Assembly: GCA_050331295.1 (NCBI GenBank)
Contig: JBHJGZ010000004.1
Location: 556,639 to 620,638, forward strand
Direction: 5' to 3'
Origin: Kuafuiihalomonas sp050331295
Lineage (GTDB): Bacteria > Myxococcota > Kuafuiibacteriia > Kuafuiibacteriales > Kuafuiibacteriaceae
Length of the DNA: 64,000 bases
In this document: positions 51,246-59,561 of the stretch, in pieces
Position numbering within the stretch: the stretch's first letter is position 1
Layout of the letters: the number at the start of each line of letters is the position of its first letter
The notes under the pieces: model-generated
Database searches by the model: none
What the model saw: only the letters and a program-made list of their open reading frames with translations
Told to the model about the DNA's origin: nothing
Translations under genes and position numbers: made by a program

Positions 51246-52856
51246 TCAATACACCGCCTGCTGGAGCACGAATGGAATGCTGATCACTTCGGGCTCGCCC
51301 TCGAAGCTCGGGAACCGCCATCCCTTTATCTTCTCGGAAATGCATCCTCCGACGCGGCTGCCGCGAAAGGCTGGCGTCTCGATGTCTGCCCGCGAAACCT
51401 TGCCCGAGGGTTGTATGGTGACCAGGACCTCGAGCTTGCCTTTCAGTCCGGCTTGTCCCTTGAGACCCGACTCGTAGCAGAGGCGAAGCGAACGGCGCCC
51501 AGCGGCGATGGTCTTTTGAATGGCTTCCTCGCTGAGTTGGCTCTGGTTGACGGTAGGGATTTCGACGTCCGCGGTGGGGAGTTCGACGTTGCCCACCGAG
51601 ACTCCCGCCACGGGATCGGACGAACTCAGGTGCCCGAGCGAGAGGGACTCCGCTCCCAACCCGCGGCTTTCACGCGATCCCTCTTCACCGTCGCTGTCGT
51701 CGATGTACCCACCGGGAAGGCCGGCCGAATCGTTCCGTGTCCGGCGGCCCGACCGCGATGGGCCGGCCGATGCTTTGCGCTTTCGTTCTTTCAGAGAGGC
51801 GACGGAGCTCGGATCGTCGGCTTCGCCGCTGTACAGCTCCGGCTCACCCGTCAAACCCGAGAACGGATTGCCAATGCCGGGAATGTTGACCCGGACCACG
51901 CCGGTCGCCACGCCGATGCCCGTCCCCACCGCCAAAAAGACCAGGATCCCACCCAGCATGATCCCCAGTCGATTCCATCGTTTGGCTCCCCGGACACCGG
52001 CCGCATTCACGAAGAAGCGCGTCGATTCCTTGGGCACGAGGTCGGCTTCCGAGGCTCGAGGCACACTCGCAAAGAGGTCCTCGCCTTCGGCTGCTGTGGA
52101 CCCGGAAGAACCATCGGCCGAAGGGCCAGGCGCCGGCTCTTCGCCGGCGGGCTGCGCCACGTTCCCTGCGCTCAAGTCCAGCGGAACCGCACCGCCCGAA
52201 AGCGCCTGGGAGACGCTGGCGGATCCGGCGGCTGGCGTGGTGTCGGAAAACAAGGTGGAGGGCGTCGCGCTGGTGGGCAATTCGGATGGCGCGATACCCG
52301 ACATCGGAGCGACCTCCGGCTCTGCGGTGGTCCGATCCAGCGCGAGGTCGAGGTCGGGCCCCGGCGGAGGCGGCGGCGAAGGAGGCCGTTCGGCGACGGT
52401 TCGAAGCGTCTCCACTTCCCGTATCCGTCGCCAATGCTCCATCCCTTCGTGCCAGACGTAGTGCCTACCCAGAAGGGCTCCGCCCGCAATCTGCTCGTTC
52501 AGCTGCTTGAAGGTAAACGGTCCGGCCTGATGACCTTCGACCGCGGTGTACCATTCGTAAGACTCCGGCGAACGCTCCGTCTGAAGATCCACCGGTACGT
52601 CGTCGGTGGATCCAGCGGTCATCGCTTGGTTGAAGGCCTGGGAGAGCGCCCCCTCCACCGTCATCGACGACGGGGTGGACCGCGGCCCCTCCGCCACCGG
52701 TGCAACTACGGTCCCTTCCCGACTCTCGCGAGCCAGGGACTCTCGGACGATGATCTTGGCGCCACACTTCTTGCAGCGGATCGTCAGGATCTTCCCGCGG
52801 ACCTTCTCATCGGAGATCTGGTACTTGGTCCGACAGCTTCCGCAGAGGAACTTCAT
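51246..52856 (-). CDS. AgmX/PglI-type protein: zinc ribbon, GYF, transmembrane, TonB-like C-terminus
   Basis: The 536-residue protein begins with a MJ0042-type zinc ribbon (FLCGSCRTKYQ and IRCKKCGAKIIV, four Cys) and a GYF_2 domain at about 95-160 (YEWYTAVEGHQAGPFT). A long acidic, Ser/Ala-rich linker follows, then a transmembrane helix near 300-325 and a C-terminal AgmX/PglI TonB-like domain (RRSLRLCYESGLKGQAGLKG, VGGCISEKIKGWRFPSFEG). AgmX was named for gliding motility in Myxococcus. The protein probably spans inner membrane and periplasm. ATG start. Confidence 0.87.
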   Translation of the reverse strand: MKFLCGSCRTKYQISDEKVRGKILTIRCKKCGAKIIVRESLARESREGTVVAPVAEGPRSTPSSMTVEGALSQAFNQAMTAGSTDDVPVDLQTERSPESYEWYTAVEGHQAGPFTFKQLNEQIAGGALLGRHYVWHEGMEHWRRIREVETLRTVAERPPSPPPPPGPDLDLALDRTTAEPEVAPMSGIAPSELPTSATPSTLFSDTTPAAGSASVSQALSGGAVPLDLSAGNVAQPAGEEPAPGPSADGSSGSTAAEGEDLFASVPRASEADLVPKESTRFFVNAAGVRGAKRWNRLGIMLGGILVFLAVGTGIGVATGVVRVNIPGIGNPFSGLTGEPELYSGEADDPSSVASLKERKRKASAGPSRSGRRTRNDSAGLPGGYIDDSDGEEGSRESRGLGAESLSLGHLSSSDPVAGVSVGNVELPTADVEIPTVNQSQLSEEAIQKTIAAGRRSLRLCYESGLKGQAGLKGKLEVLVTIQPSGKVSRADIETPAFRGSRVGGCISEKIKGWRFPSFEGEPEVISIPFVLQQAVY

Positions 52857-52867
52857 CCGGCTTCCAT

Positions 52868-54235
52868 TTAGAGGAGATCAATCAAGTGAGCCTTGATCGT
52901 CTTGCGCACGGGGTCGCTCGGGCTGCGCTCCAGTGCTCGGGTCCACATCTCGACCGCCTTGGCCTTGAAGCCTTGTCTTTCATACAAAACCGCTAGGTTC
53001 TTCAGTGCATTGAACTGATTGGGGGCCAGTTCCACGACCCTTTCATACTCCGAAATGGCCTCGTACACCCGGCCTAATCGGTGCAGTGCGGTTCCGTACA
53101 CAAAATGGGCGCGTGCATCGAATGGATCCTGGCGAACCGCCGCCTCTGCCGCTTCCAGAGCTTCGGTCGTCTGCCCAGCGGTCATACGATCCATGGCCTC
53201 CCGCAACGACGCTTCGACGCGGCGCTGAGTCTCGGCATGGGCTTGATCGTGCTGTCGATTCCCGGAACGCTGCAAGAGATCCTGCACTCGGTGCACCAGC
53301 TCCATGACCCGGAACGGCTTCGTCATGTAGTCGTCGGCACCGTGAACACGCTTCACGTCCTGGATGAAGTTCCAACCGGTATAAATAGCGGAAATGATCA
53401 TGACCGGCGTGTTCTTGTACTGCTCCGATCGTTTGATCTGCTGGCAGAGCTCGAACCCATGGATTTCGGGCAGCATCGCGTCGAGGAGAACGATATCGGG
53501 TTGGCTGCTCCTGAGGAGCTCCAGCGCCTGCCTCCCTCGACCGGCCTTGAGAACCTCCATACCTTTGTGGCTGAGGGCCTTGTCGATGATGTCCAAGATC
53601 TCTGGCTCGTCATCCACCGCGAGCACCCGAGGTTGATTGTTGTCTTTTCGGGGGTGCGGAGCGGGCGCCTGGGGGAAGTTCTCGAGCCCATCTTGGGGAA
53701 GCGCCGACTCGATCTTGACCTTCTTGAGGGGGGTCAGGACGTTCAGTTGCGGGGTCTCGGACGAGGCCTCGCTCCCCTTCCAAACCTTTCGTCCATCCTG
53801 GCGTGCCCGGTAGGCCGCCCGGATGGCCCGGTCCAACATGGCCCGTGGGGAAACAAAGGGAAGCACCCCGTAGCCGCTCGCGAAGGCCAGTTCATCGAGA
53901 ACCGGTCGGTCGTTGGGACGCGCCATCGCCAAGCGAAGGCGCCCGCCGAACAACCCGAGCGGCAATACCCTATGCGACGTGGCGACCTCGGCCGGAACGA
54001 GACCTAGGGGGTCGAGGTCCAGGACCGATCCCTCGAGGTGAACCGCCGGAACCCCAAACTGTTCTCCCAAAGCTCGAGCCCCGTCTTGAGGGGTGATGAT
54101 CCCGAGCTCCACCGCCGTCGAGATCAGGGGCCGAAGGGTCCGGCCCTGAGCCTCCAAGGCTTCATTGAGCCGCCCTGGCGGCACACCGAAGCGGCCCACG
54201 AGGATCTCGCCGATTCGCTGCCAATCCTGCATCAT
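52868..54235 (-). CDS. MshEN-receiver-TPR regulator
   Basis: The 455-residue protein has a GspE-type MshEN N-terminal domain (about 1-150) whose start RIGEILVGRFGVPPGRLNEALEAQ resembles the c-di-GMP-binding motif of MshEN. A receiver domain follows (about 205-325) with the phospho-Asp in VLLDAMLPEI and the Lys in MTKPF. TPR-like repeats are at about 350-455 (ARAHFVYGTALHRLGRVYEAI). The start is ATG 54235; an upstream Met at 54307 adds 24 unmatched residues. It lies between the two GYF-AgmX genes, suggesting joint work. Confidence 0.85.
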   Translation of the reverse strand: MMQDWQRIGEILVGRFGVPPGRLNEALEAQGRTLRPLISTAVELGIITPQDGARALGEQFGVPAVHLEGSVLDLDPLGLVPAEVATSHRVLPLGLFGGRLRLAMARPNDRPVLDELAFASGYGVLPFVSPRAMLDRAIRAAYRARQDGRKVWKGSEASSETPQLNVLTPLKKVKIESALPQDGLENFPQAPAPHPRKDNNQPRVLAVDDEPEILDIIDKALSHKGMEVLKAGRGRQALELLRSSQPDIVLLDAMLPEIHGFELCQQIKRSEQYKNTPVMIISAIYTGWNFIQDVKRVHGADDYMTKPFRVMELVHRVQDLLQRSGNRQHDQAHAETQRRVEASLREAMDRMTAGQTTEALEAAEAAVRQDPFDARAHFVYGTALHRLGRVYEAISEYERVVELAPNQFNALKNLAVLYERQGFKAKAVEMWTRALERSPSDPVRKTIKAHLIDLL

Positions 54236-54337
54236 TCTCGAACCGGGCCTGCTCCCGGCGCGGGACGTTAGCTCGGGTCTGAGACCTCCGAAAGACGGGT
54301 CGTCCACGTTTTCGAGTTCGGCCTCTTCCAGGTGGTT
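54236..54337 (-). other. Short intergenic gap between GYF-AgmX and MshEN regulator genes
   Basis: 102 bases with no reading frame of note. Both flanking genes are on the minus strand, so the regulator may have its own promoter here; none is clear. Confidence 0.3.
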
Positions 54338-55195
54338 TCAAGACCGCCCGATGCGGATAGGGTACTCGACGTTTCGCACTTCCCCGGAGTACGGAGCCCA
54401 TCGGACCTGCTGGAGCGCGGCTCGCATACACGGCAAAAGCTCGGAGCGCCGCAGAAAGCGATCGTGGATGTCGATATTGCCGGGACGACCATCGTTGTCG
54501 ATGGCGAAGCTGAGTGTGATCTGGGCCCCTACCGTGTCCGGAGCGCGCTGGATCTGCTCGATGATGCATCGCTTGAATCGCGGCACGACTCGGCCGAGAC
54601 GCCCGATGACCGCACCATCCGATGGTGGACCCGAGGGTGCCTTGACCGAAGACGGCGTCCGCCGTTGTCGCCTCTTCGTCCGTCGGCTGGGCACATCGAC
54701 GGGACCCTTCACCGGCATCAGGGGCGGTTCGATGCTGACGCTGGCGTAGAGGGCTTCGATCTCGGCGGCCAGCTGGGCCTCTTGCTGCTCTCGAAGGGCT
54801 TCGGCCGCTGACACCCTCTGCATGCGGATCCACTGACGAAGCCCGAAACCTCCGAGCGCGAGAACCACCAGCGCACCGACCAGCCACCGAAGCTGCCGTT
54901 GTCGTCGGACCCGAGCTTCTGCCTTCAAACGCCTTTGCAGCTCGGCTTGCCGGCTCAGCTGGGCTTGGACCCGCGAATGGTGGGCCTGGAAGACCTCATA
55001 GCGGGACACCGCATGGAAGTCCCGACCCTCGGGCGCGATCTGTGCATCGAATCCCAAACTACCTTCATAGAGCAGCTCCAGGATCTCGCGCGCCGTGACC
55101 GGACCGAACACTTGGCCGTTTCGTTGGTACAACCAACGCGAGTCGAGACTGGAGGAGCGACTCCGCGACGGCTTCTTCGGCGGCGGTGGGGCCAC
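54338..55195 (-). CDS. GYF-transmembrane-AgmX/PglI C-terminal protein
   Basis: The 285-residue protein has an N-terminal GYF_2 domain (about 18-75; RWLYQRNGQVFGPVTAREILELL), a basic region, a transmembrane helix near 105-120 (WLVGALVVLALGGFGL), then a periplasmic linker. The AgmX/PglI TonB-like end (VVPRFKRCIIEQIQRA, RSELLPCMRAALQQVRW) with a cysteine pair covers about 195-285. It resembles a shorter version of the AgmX-like protein at 51246-52856. Probably envelope-spanning. GTG start; divergent from truA. Confidence 0.85.
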   Translation of the reverse strand: MAPPPPKKPSRSRSSSLDSRWLYQRNGQVFGPVTAREILELLYEGSLGFDAQIAPEGRDFHAVSRYEVFQAHHSRVQAQLSRQAELQRRLKAEARVRRQRQLRWLVGALVVLALGGFGLRQWIRMQRVSAAEALREQQEAQLAAEIEALYASVSIEPPLMPVKGPVDVPSRRTKRRQRRTPSSVKAPSGPPSDGAVIGRLGRVVPRFKRCIIEQIQRAPDTVGAQITLSFAIDNDGRPGNIDIHDRFLRRSELLPCMRAALQQVRWAPYSGEVRNVEYPIRIGRS

Positions 55196-55237
55196 GCCGA
55201 GAGCATGCTATGGCTCGAAGCCCTCGTCGAGGTCATC
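55196..55237. promoter_or_regulatory. Divergent 5' region of truA and the GYF-AgmX gene
   Basis: Only about 42 bases separate the two starts, so the promoter elements probably lie partly inside the genes. A GAGG motif lies 5 bases before the truA start. Confidence 0.3.
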
Positions 55238-55993
55238 ATGTCCCACCCCCGCACGCTCCGTTTTGAACTCGCCTACGACGGTTCGTGTTTCGCGGGCTGG
55301 GCTCGGCAACCCGGAGCGCGAACCGTCGAAAGCGTCCTGCGTCGTTGTCTCGAGCCGGTGCTTCCGGACATGCGCAGCCTTGCGGTGGGCGGGCGTACGG
55401 ACCGCGGAGTTCACGCGACGGGACAGGTCTTCTCGCTGCGGACTCGAAGCGATGTGGGTCTCCCAGAGCTGGTTTCGAGGATGAACGCCGCGGCTCCCAA
55501 CGAACTGGTGGTGCTCCAGGCGAGGACGGTTCCCCATTGGTTTCACGCGCAGTTTTCCGCCGTCGCCCGAAGCTACGTCTTGTTGTGGCCCGGACAGGAA
55601 CTCGCGAAGTGCGTCGACCGCATTCAGGTCCTGGTGCAGGGTCTCCTCGGCACCCATGACTTCCGCGCCTTTTCCCGCGCAACACCCAAGACGAAGTCGA
55701 CCGTCCGGCATCTGCACCGGGCATCGGTAAGGGCTCTTCAGACCTCCGATTACGTGGGGATCCGATTCGACATCATGGCGTCTTCATTTCTGCGCCGCCA
55801 GGTTCGGGTCATGACGGCGACGGCCGTGCGGGAAGCGCTCGCGGGCAGTCCGGATGATGCGCTGACCCGTTTGGCCCAGGCCCGGAATCGTGCCGCCACC
55901 GCTGAGCCCGCTCCCGCCGACTACCTCCATCTGGCCCGCGTTCATTACGACCCATGGCTGCCTCGTCGCGTCCGAACGGCCCGCCGCGGGTAA
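55238..55993 (+). CDS. truA: tRNA pseudouridine(38-40) synthase TruA
   Basis: The 251-residue protein has the TruA blocks: FELAYDGSCFAGWARQPGARTVESVL near the start, the catalytic Asp in GGRTDRGVHATGQV near residue 53 and the SFLRRQVRVM block near 188. It makes pseudouridine at positions 38-40 in the tRNA anticodon stem. The ATG at 55238 has a GAGG site upstream and opens just before the family core; the longer frame upstream lies in the divergent gene. It is followed by a small gene of unknown function. Confidence 0.95.
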   Translation: MSHPRTLRFELAYDGSCFAGWARQPGARTVESVLRRCLEPVLPDMRSLAVGGRTDRGVHATGQVFSLRTRSDVGLPELVSRMNAAAPNELVVLQARTVPHWFHAQFSAVARSYVLLWPGQELAKCVDRIQVLVQGLLGTHDFRAFSRATPKTKSTVRHLHRASVRALQTSDYVGIRFDIMASSFLRRQVRVMTATAVREALAGSPDDALTRLAQARNRAATAEPAPADYLHLARVHYDPWLPRRVRTARRG

Positions 55994-56126
55994 GCCGCAC
56001 CACGGTCCGTGGTCCTTCGTACCCCAGGCTCTAGCCTTGTCGAAGCGCGGGAAGGCCGGTCTCGGCGCGTCCGATGACGCCTCACCGTGCACGGCCTTTG
56101 CTAAGTCGCCGTGCATGTCGTGGTCC

Positions 56127-56558
56127 ATGTACGACCGGCCAGTGGTTCGATTCGGCACGGAAGTCGCGCAGAGACGGAACCGCCTCCGTCGACGGTCGCC
56201 CGGGGTGGAAGGCTCGAATCGCCTTCAGCGATTCCTTCGCGCACTATCCCGCAGCCGCGAGCCCTATCGGATGCTGGAGGGCGCCAATCGAGTTCTGGCC
56301 GAGGAGGTGCACGCCCTCGAGCACGAGGCCTGCTGCCTGCCCGTGGAAGCGCGACGAGACGGTTCCAGCATTCGAAAAGCGCTCGAGTTGTTGCGCAACT
56401 TCAGCCGCAGCCTGGCCCAAGATCTCCCGGTTCTTCCCGACGAAACACGCGCCAGCCTGCTCACTCACCTGAAGCTCGAGCACCGTCGCTGTTATGCGGC
56501 CGCCGGAACCACACGGACGGACTTCGAGCATGCGACCGGCCGGACCGGCGCCCGCTGA
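56127..56558 (+). CDS. Uncharacterised small helical protein
   Basis: I recognise no domain. The 143-residue product is basic at the start and mostly helical (RMLEGANRVLAEEVHALEHEA, SIRKALELLRNFSRSLAQDL). High third-position G+C supports coding on this strand. Both ATG 56127 and ATG 56115 (four codons earlier) are possible, with no clear ribosome site. It ends 5 bases before the convergent PP2C stop. An opposing minus-strand frame (56244-56591) is probably its shadow. Confidence 0.45.
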   Translation: MYDRPVVRFGTEVAQRRNRLRRRSPGVEGSNRLQRFLRALSRSREPYRMLEGANRVLAEEVHALEHEACCLPVEARRDGSSIRKALELLRNFSRSLAQDLPVLPDETRASLLTHLKLEHRRCYAAAGTTRTDFEHATGRTGAR

Positions 56559-56563
56559 GGTGG

Positions 56564-57322
56564 CTAAGACCGAACCTCGATGACGACGCAAGTGATGTTG
56601 TCTTTGCCTCCCCGCCGATTGGCCCGTTCGACCAGTTCGCGACAGCAGGCATCGAGGGGCCCTTCAGCCACGACCTGTCCCAGCTCCTCTGTGGGCAGAT
56701 AGCCGTGAAGTCCGTCAGAGCACAGCAGATAGCGGTCGTGCGCCTGAACCGGAACGATGTAGGTATCGACCTGAACGTAGTCGCGGGGCCCCACGGCTCG
56801 GGTAATGACGTTGCCCCGGGGCGAGGAACGGGCCTGCTCCGGCGTGATCAGGCCGGCCTTCATCTGGAGCTGCACCAGGGTATGGTCCTCGGTGACTTGC
56901 CAGCTCTTTTGCCTTCGGACGAGATACGCCCGACTGTCCCCCACCGAGCCGATGACGGCGACACGGTCCACCATCAGCATGACCGTGATGGTGGTGCCCA
57001 TACCCTTGTGCTCCGGATCCTGCTCCGCGATTCCGTACACCATATAGGTGGCGGCCTGAATGGCGCTTTCGACCTGTCGTCGAAGGATCCAAAGACCACT
57101 GTCGGTAGGGCGGCGGCGATACGCATCGATGACGTTCCTCGACCGGCGGATCATTCCGTGAACCGCTTCCACCGCTTCCCACGACGCCACCTCCCCGGCC
57201 GCGTGTCCGCCCATCCCATCCGCCACGACGTAAAGCTGCAACTCGTCCGCCCGGAGGTAGGCGTCTTCGTTGTGGTCTCGCTTCATCCCAACGTGGGAGA
57301 GCGCTGAAGATACGCTGCGCAC
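56564..57322 (-). CDS. PP2C-family protein phosphatase
   Basis: The 252-residue protein has the PPM/PP2C metal-binding blocks: RDHNEDAYL near 17, VVADGMGGHAAGEVAS near 35, GMGTTITVMLM near 110, GSVGDSRAYLV near 128, LCSDGLHGYL near 190 and DNITCVVIEV at the end. It removes phosphate from Ser/Thr residues and would oppose Hanks-type kinases such as the one at 25648-27882. The start GTG 57322 gives a normal-length protein; there is no closer ATG. It is the last gene after rpiB. Confidence 0.93.
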   Translation of the reverse strand: MRSVSSALSHVGMKRDHNEDAYLRADELQLYVVADGMGGHAAGEVASWEAVEAVHGMIRRSRNVIDAYRRRPTDSGLWILRRQVESAIQAATYMVYGIAEQDPEHKGMGTTITVMLMVDRVAVIGSVGDSRAYLVRRQKSWQVTEDHTLVQLQMKAGLITPEQARSSPRGNVITRAVGPRDYVQVDTYIVPVQAHDRYLLCSDGLHGYLPTEELGQVVAEGPLDACCRELVERANRRGGKDNITCVVIEVRS

Positions 57323-57398
57323 GGTCGGGTCAGAAAAGCATAGTGTTGGCTCGATCGCGTGCCAAGCAGGTCGGTGTGGGCAGGGCGACCGAGGTGGC

Positions 57399-57863
57399 TC
57401 AGCCGCCCGACGACGCGGGATGGCCACCGCATTCCTCGAGCTTGATGACCCGCCCCGCGTGCCGTCCGCCCTCGAACTCGGTTTCCAGGAAGACGCGAAG
57501 GATGCTCCCGGCGAGCTCGGGACCGGTGAGGCGCTGCCCGAGGCACAACACGTTGGCGTCGTTGTGGGCTCGAGCCAGTCGAGCCTGGGCTTCGTAGCCC
57601 GCCACCACCGCGCGGACCCCTTCAAACCGGTTGGCGGTCATGGCCATCCCGATCCCGCTCCCGCAGACCAAGACCGCCCGGTCACATTGCTCGTCCTGAA
57701 TGGCGCGGGCCCCGGCCGCGGCGTAATCCGGGTAATCTACACGGTCGTCGCCCTGGGTCCCGAGGTCCAGCACCTCATATCCCGCTGCTCGACATTGCTC
57801 GAACAGGGCAGCCTTCAGCTGGACCCCGGCATGGTCGGCTGCAAACGCGATACGTCGTGCCAT
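57399..57863 (-). CDS. rpiB: Ribose-5-phosphate isomerase B
   Basis: The 154-residue protein has the RpiB blocks: IAFAADHAGVQLKAAL at the start, VDYPDYAAAGARA near 45, VLVCGSGIGMAMTANRFEGVRA at 65-85 with the catalytic Cys, and a HNDANVLCLGQRL region near 105-120. It interconverts ribose-5-phosphate and ribulose-5-phosphate. The ATG at 57863 has a GGAG site. It follows fabF by 25 bases; in many Deltaproteobacteria glyA comes next, but here it does not. Confidence 0.95.
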   Translation of the reverse strand: MARRIAFAADHAGVQLKAALFEQCRAAGYEVLDLGTQGDDRVDYPDYAAAGARAIQDEQCDRAVLVCGSGIGMAMTANRFEGVRAVVAGYEAQARLARAHNDANVLCLGQRLTGPELAGSILRVFLETEFEGGRHAGRVIKLEECGGHPASSGG

Positions 57864-57888
57864 CGCTGCTCCGTCGCTCGTTGGCCGC

Positions 57889-59145
57889 TCAGTCCCGGAG
57901 GCGACCCACCACCACGGTGGCGTTGGTCCCGCCGAAACCGAATGAGTTGCTCATCGCCGCGTCAAAGGAATGCCGCTGAGCTTCGTGAGGCACGAAGTTG
58001 AGGTCGCAACCCTCGTCTGGAGTGTCGAGGTTCAGGGTCGGGGGCACGGTCTCGGTCATGAGGGCCTGGATGGTCACGATGGTTTCCACGGCTCCAGCCG
58101 CGCCAAGCATGTGCCCATGAGCGGACTTCGTAGAGGACACCGGAATGCGGGTTGCGTGGTCCCCCATCACCGCCTTCAGCGACTCCACTTCCTTCGGGTC
58201 GCCCATGGGGGTAGACGTGGCGTGGGCATTCACATAGCCGATTTGTTCGGGCGCCAGTCCCGCATCTTCGAGGCACATCCGCATGCTTTGTTTCGGTCCG
58301 TCGCCTACCTGGGTGATGTGGGCCGCGTCCGCCGACGCGCCGTAGCCCAACACCTCCGCCAGGATTCGGGCTCCGCGATCCAACGCGTGCTTCAAGGTCT
58401 CGATGACCAACACACCGGCCCCCTCGCCCATCACGAAGCCATCCCGGTCCTTGTCCCAAGGTCTGGACGCTCGATGGGGCTCATCGTTGCGGGTCGAAAG
58501 GGCCTTCATCGCGTTGAATCCCCCGATGCCGAGGGGGGTAATGGTGGCTTCGCTCCCGCCGGTGACCACCACGTCGCAGATGCCGCGTCGAATGGTCTCG
58601 GCAGCCTCTCCGATGGCGTGTGCACTGGTGCTGCATGCCGAAACCGGAGACCAATTCGGCCCCTTGGCTCCGATGCGAATGCTTATCTGACCGGGAGCCA
58701 AGTTGACGATCAGCCCCGGAATGAAGAACGGGGTAATCTTCCTGGGTCCGCGCTCGTTGATGATCTTGGCGTTCGCTTCGATCAACTCGAGACCACCCAG
58801 ACCGGCCCCGACGACGACGCCCACTCGGCCCGCTTCGCTCGGAGCAATCGTGTACTCGGCATGCCGCATGGCCATGTCGGCGGCCGCGACCGCGAACTGA
58901 ATGAAGCGATCGTTCCGACGCACCTCCTTCGGATCCATGAAGTCGGTCGGAACGAATTCGGTCGCTTCACCCGCAATCTTCGTTTCGAACTCCGAAATAT
59001 CGAAACGGGTGATCGGCTTGATGCCGCTGCGACCCGCTACCAGGTTTCGCCAGGTCGATTCGAGGCTGGCGCCACAGGGCGTGACCATGCCCATGCCGGT
59101 GACTACGACCCGGGGTCGTCCTCTGCTGTCGGTGAGTCGCGTCAT
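57889..59145 (-). CDS. fabF: 3-oxoacyl-ACP synthase II
   Basis: The 418-residue condensing enzyme has the Cys-His-His set: catalytic Cys in SPVSACSTSAHAIGEA near 168, His in NAHATSTPMGDPKE near 308 and SSTKSAHGHMLGAAGA near 343. It elongates acyl-ACP in fatty acid synthesis. ATG with a GAGGA site. It sits 60 bases after acpP, the usual pair. Confidence 0.97.
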   Translation of the reverse strand: MTRLTDSRGRPRVVVTGMGMVTPCGASLESTWRNLVAGRSGIKPITRFDISEFETKIAGEATEFVPTDFMDPKEVRRNDRFIQFAVAAADMAMRHAEYTIAPSEAGRVGVVVGAGLGGLELIEANAKIINERGPRKITPFFIPGLIVNLAPGQISIRIGAKGPNWSPVSACSTSAHAIGEAAETIRRGICDVVVTGGSEATITPLGIGGFNAMKALSTRNDEPHRASRPWDKDRDGFVMGEGAGVLVIETLKHALDRGARILAEVLGYGASADAAHITQVGDGPKQSMRMCLEDAGLAPEQIGYVNAHATSTPMGDPKEVESLKAVMGDHATRIPVSSTKSAHGHMLGAAGAVETIVTIQALMTETVPPTLNLDTPDEGCDLNFVPHEAQRHSFDAAMSNSFGFGGTNATVVVGRLRD

Positions 59146-59205
59146 GACGATTCCTCGACGAACGGCGTACCCGAACCGACCGCCTTGGTCGACCGCAGTC
59201 TCACG

Positions 59206-59445
59206 TTACGCGGTCTTGTGCTGGTTGATGTAATTGGTCGCATCCCCGACGGTCTTGATATTCTCCGCTTCTTCGTCGGGAATCTCGATCTCGAACTCTT
59301 CTTCCATGGCCATGACCAATTCGACGATGTCGAGAGAATCGGCACCGAGGTCATCAATGAATGATGCTTCCGGTTTCACCTCGTCCTCCGAGATACCCAG
59401 CTGCTCGACAATAATCGCCTTAACTTTGTCTTCGATGGACGCCAT
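59206..59445 (-). CDS. acpP: Acyl carrier protein
   Basis: The 79-residue protein has the ACP core with the phosphopantetheine serine in DDLGADSLDIVELVMAMEEEF (Ser about 38). It is acidic and of normal length, and it carries acyl chains in fatty acid synthesis. ATG 59445. It heads the acpP-fabF-rpiB series. Confidence 0.97.
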   Translation of the reverse strand: MASIEDKVKAIIVEQLGISEDEVKPEASFIDDLGADSLDIVELVMAMEEEFEIEIPDEEAENIKTVGDATNYINQHKTA

Positions 59446-59561
59446 TTGGTTTACGCCTCGCTCGGGCCCTGCCCTCTAGGGCATGCCTCGAGCGGCACGG
59501 GTGGTACATCGAATCTTTTCTAGGAATCAACCCACAAAAAAAACGGAGCACGCTGTTTGAC
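59446..59561 (-). promoter_or_regulatory. acpP upstream region with a T8 tract from the preceding gene
   Basis: The 116-base gap contains eight consecutive A residues at 59536-59543, i.e. T8 on the transcribed minus strand just past the end of the preceding gene. I see no good stem before it, so intrinsic termination is only weakly supported. The region should hold the acpP promoter, but no clear -35/-10 pair stands out. Confidence 0.4.

Noticed and set aside
51162..52871. Plus-strand open frame of 569 codons
   Set aside because: It mirrors the AgmX-type gene with its zinc ribbon, GYF and TonB-like ends, so it is a shadow.
59536..59561. Intrinsic terminator after the gene at 59562-60233
   Set aside because: A T8 tract exists, but I could not build a stable GC-rich stem before it.
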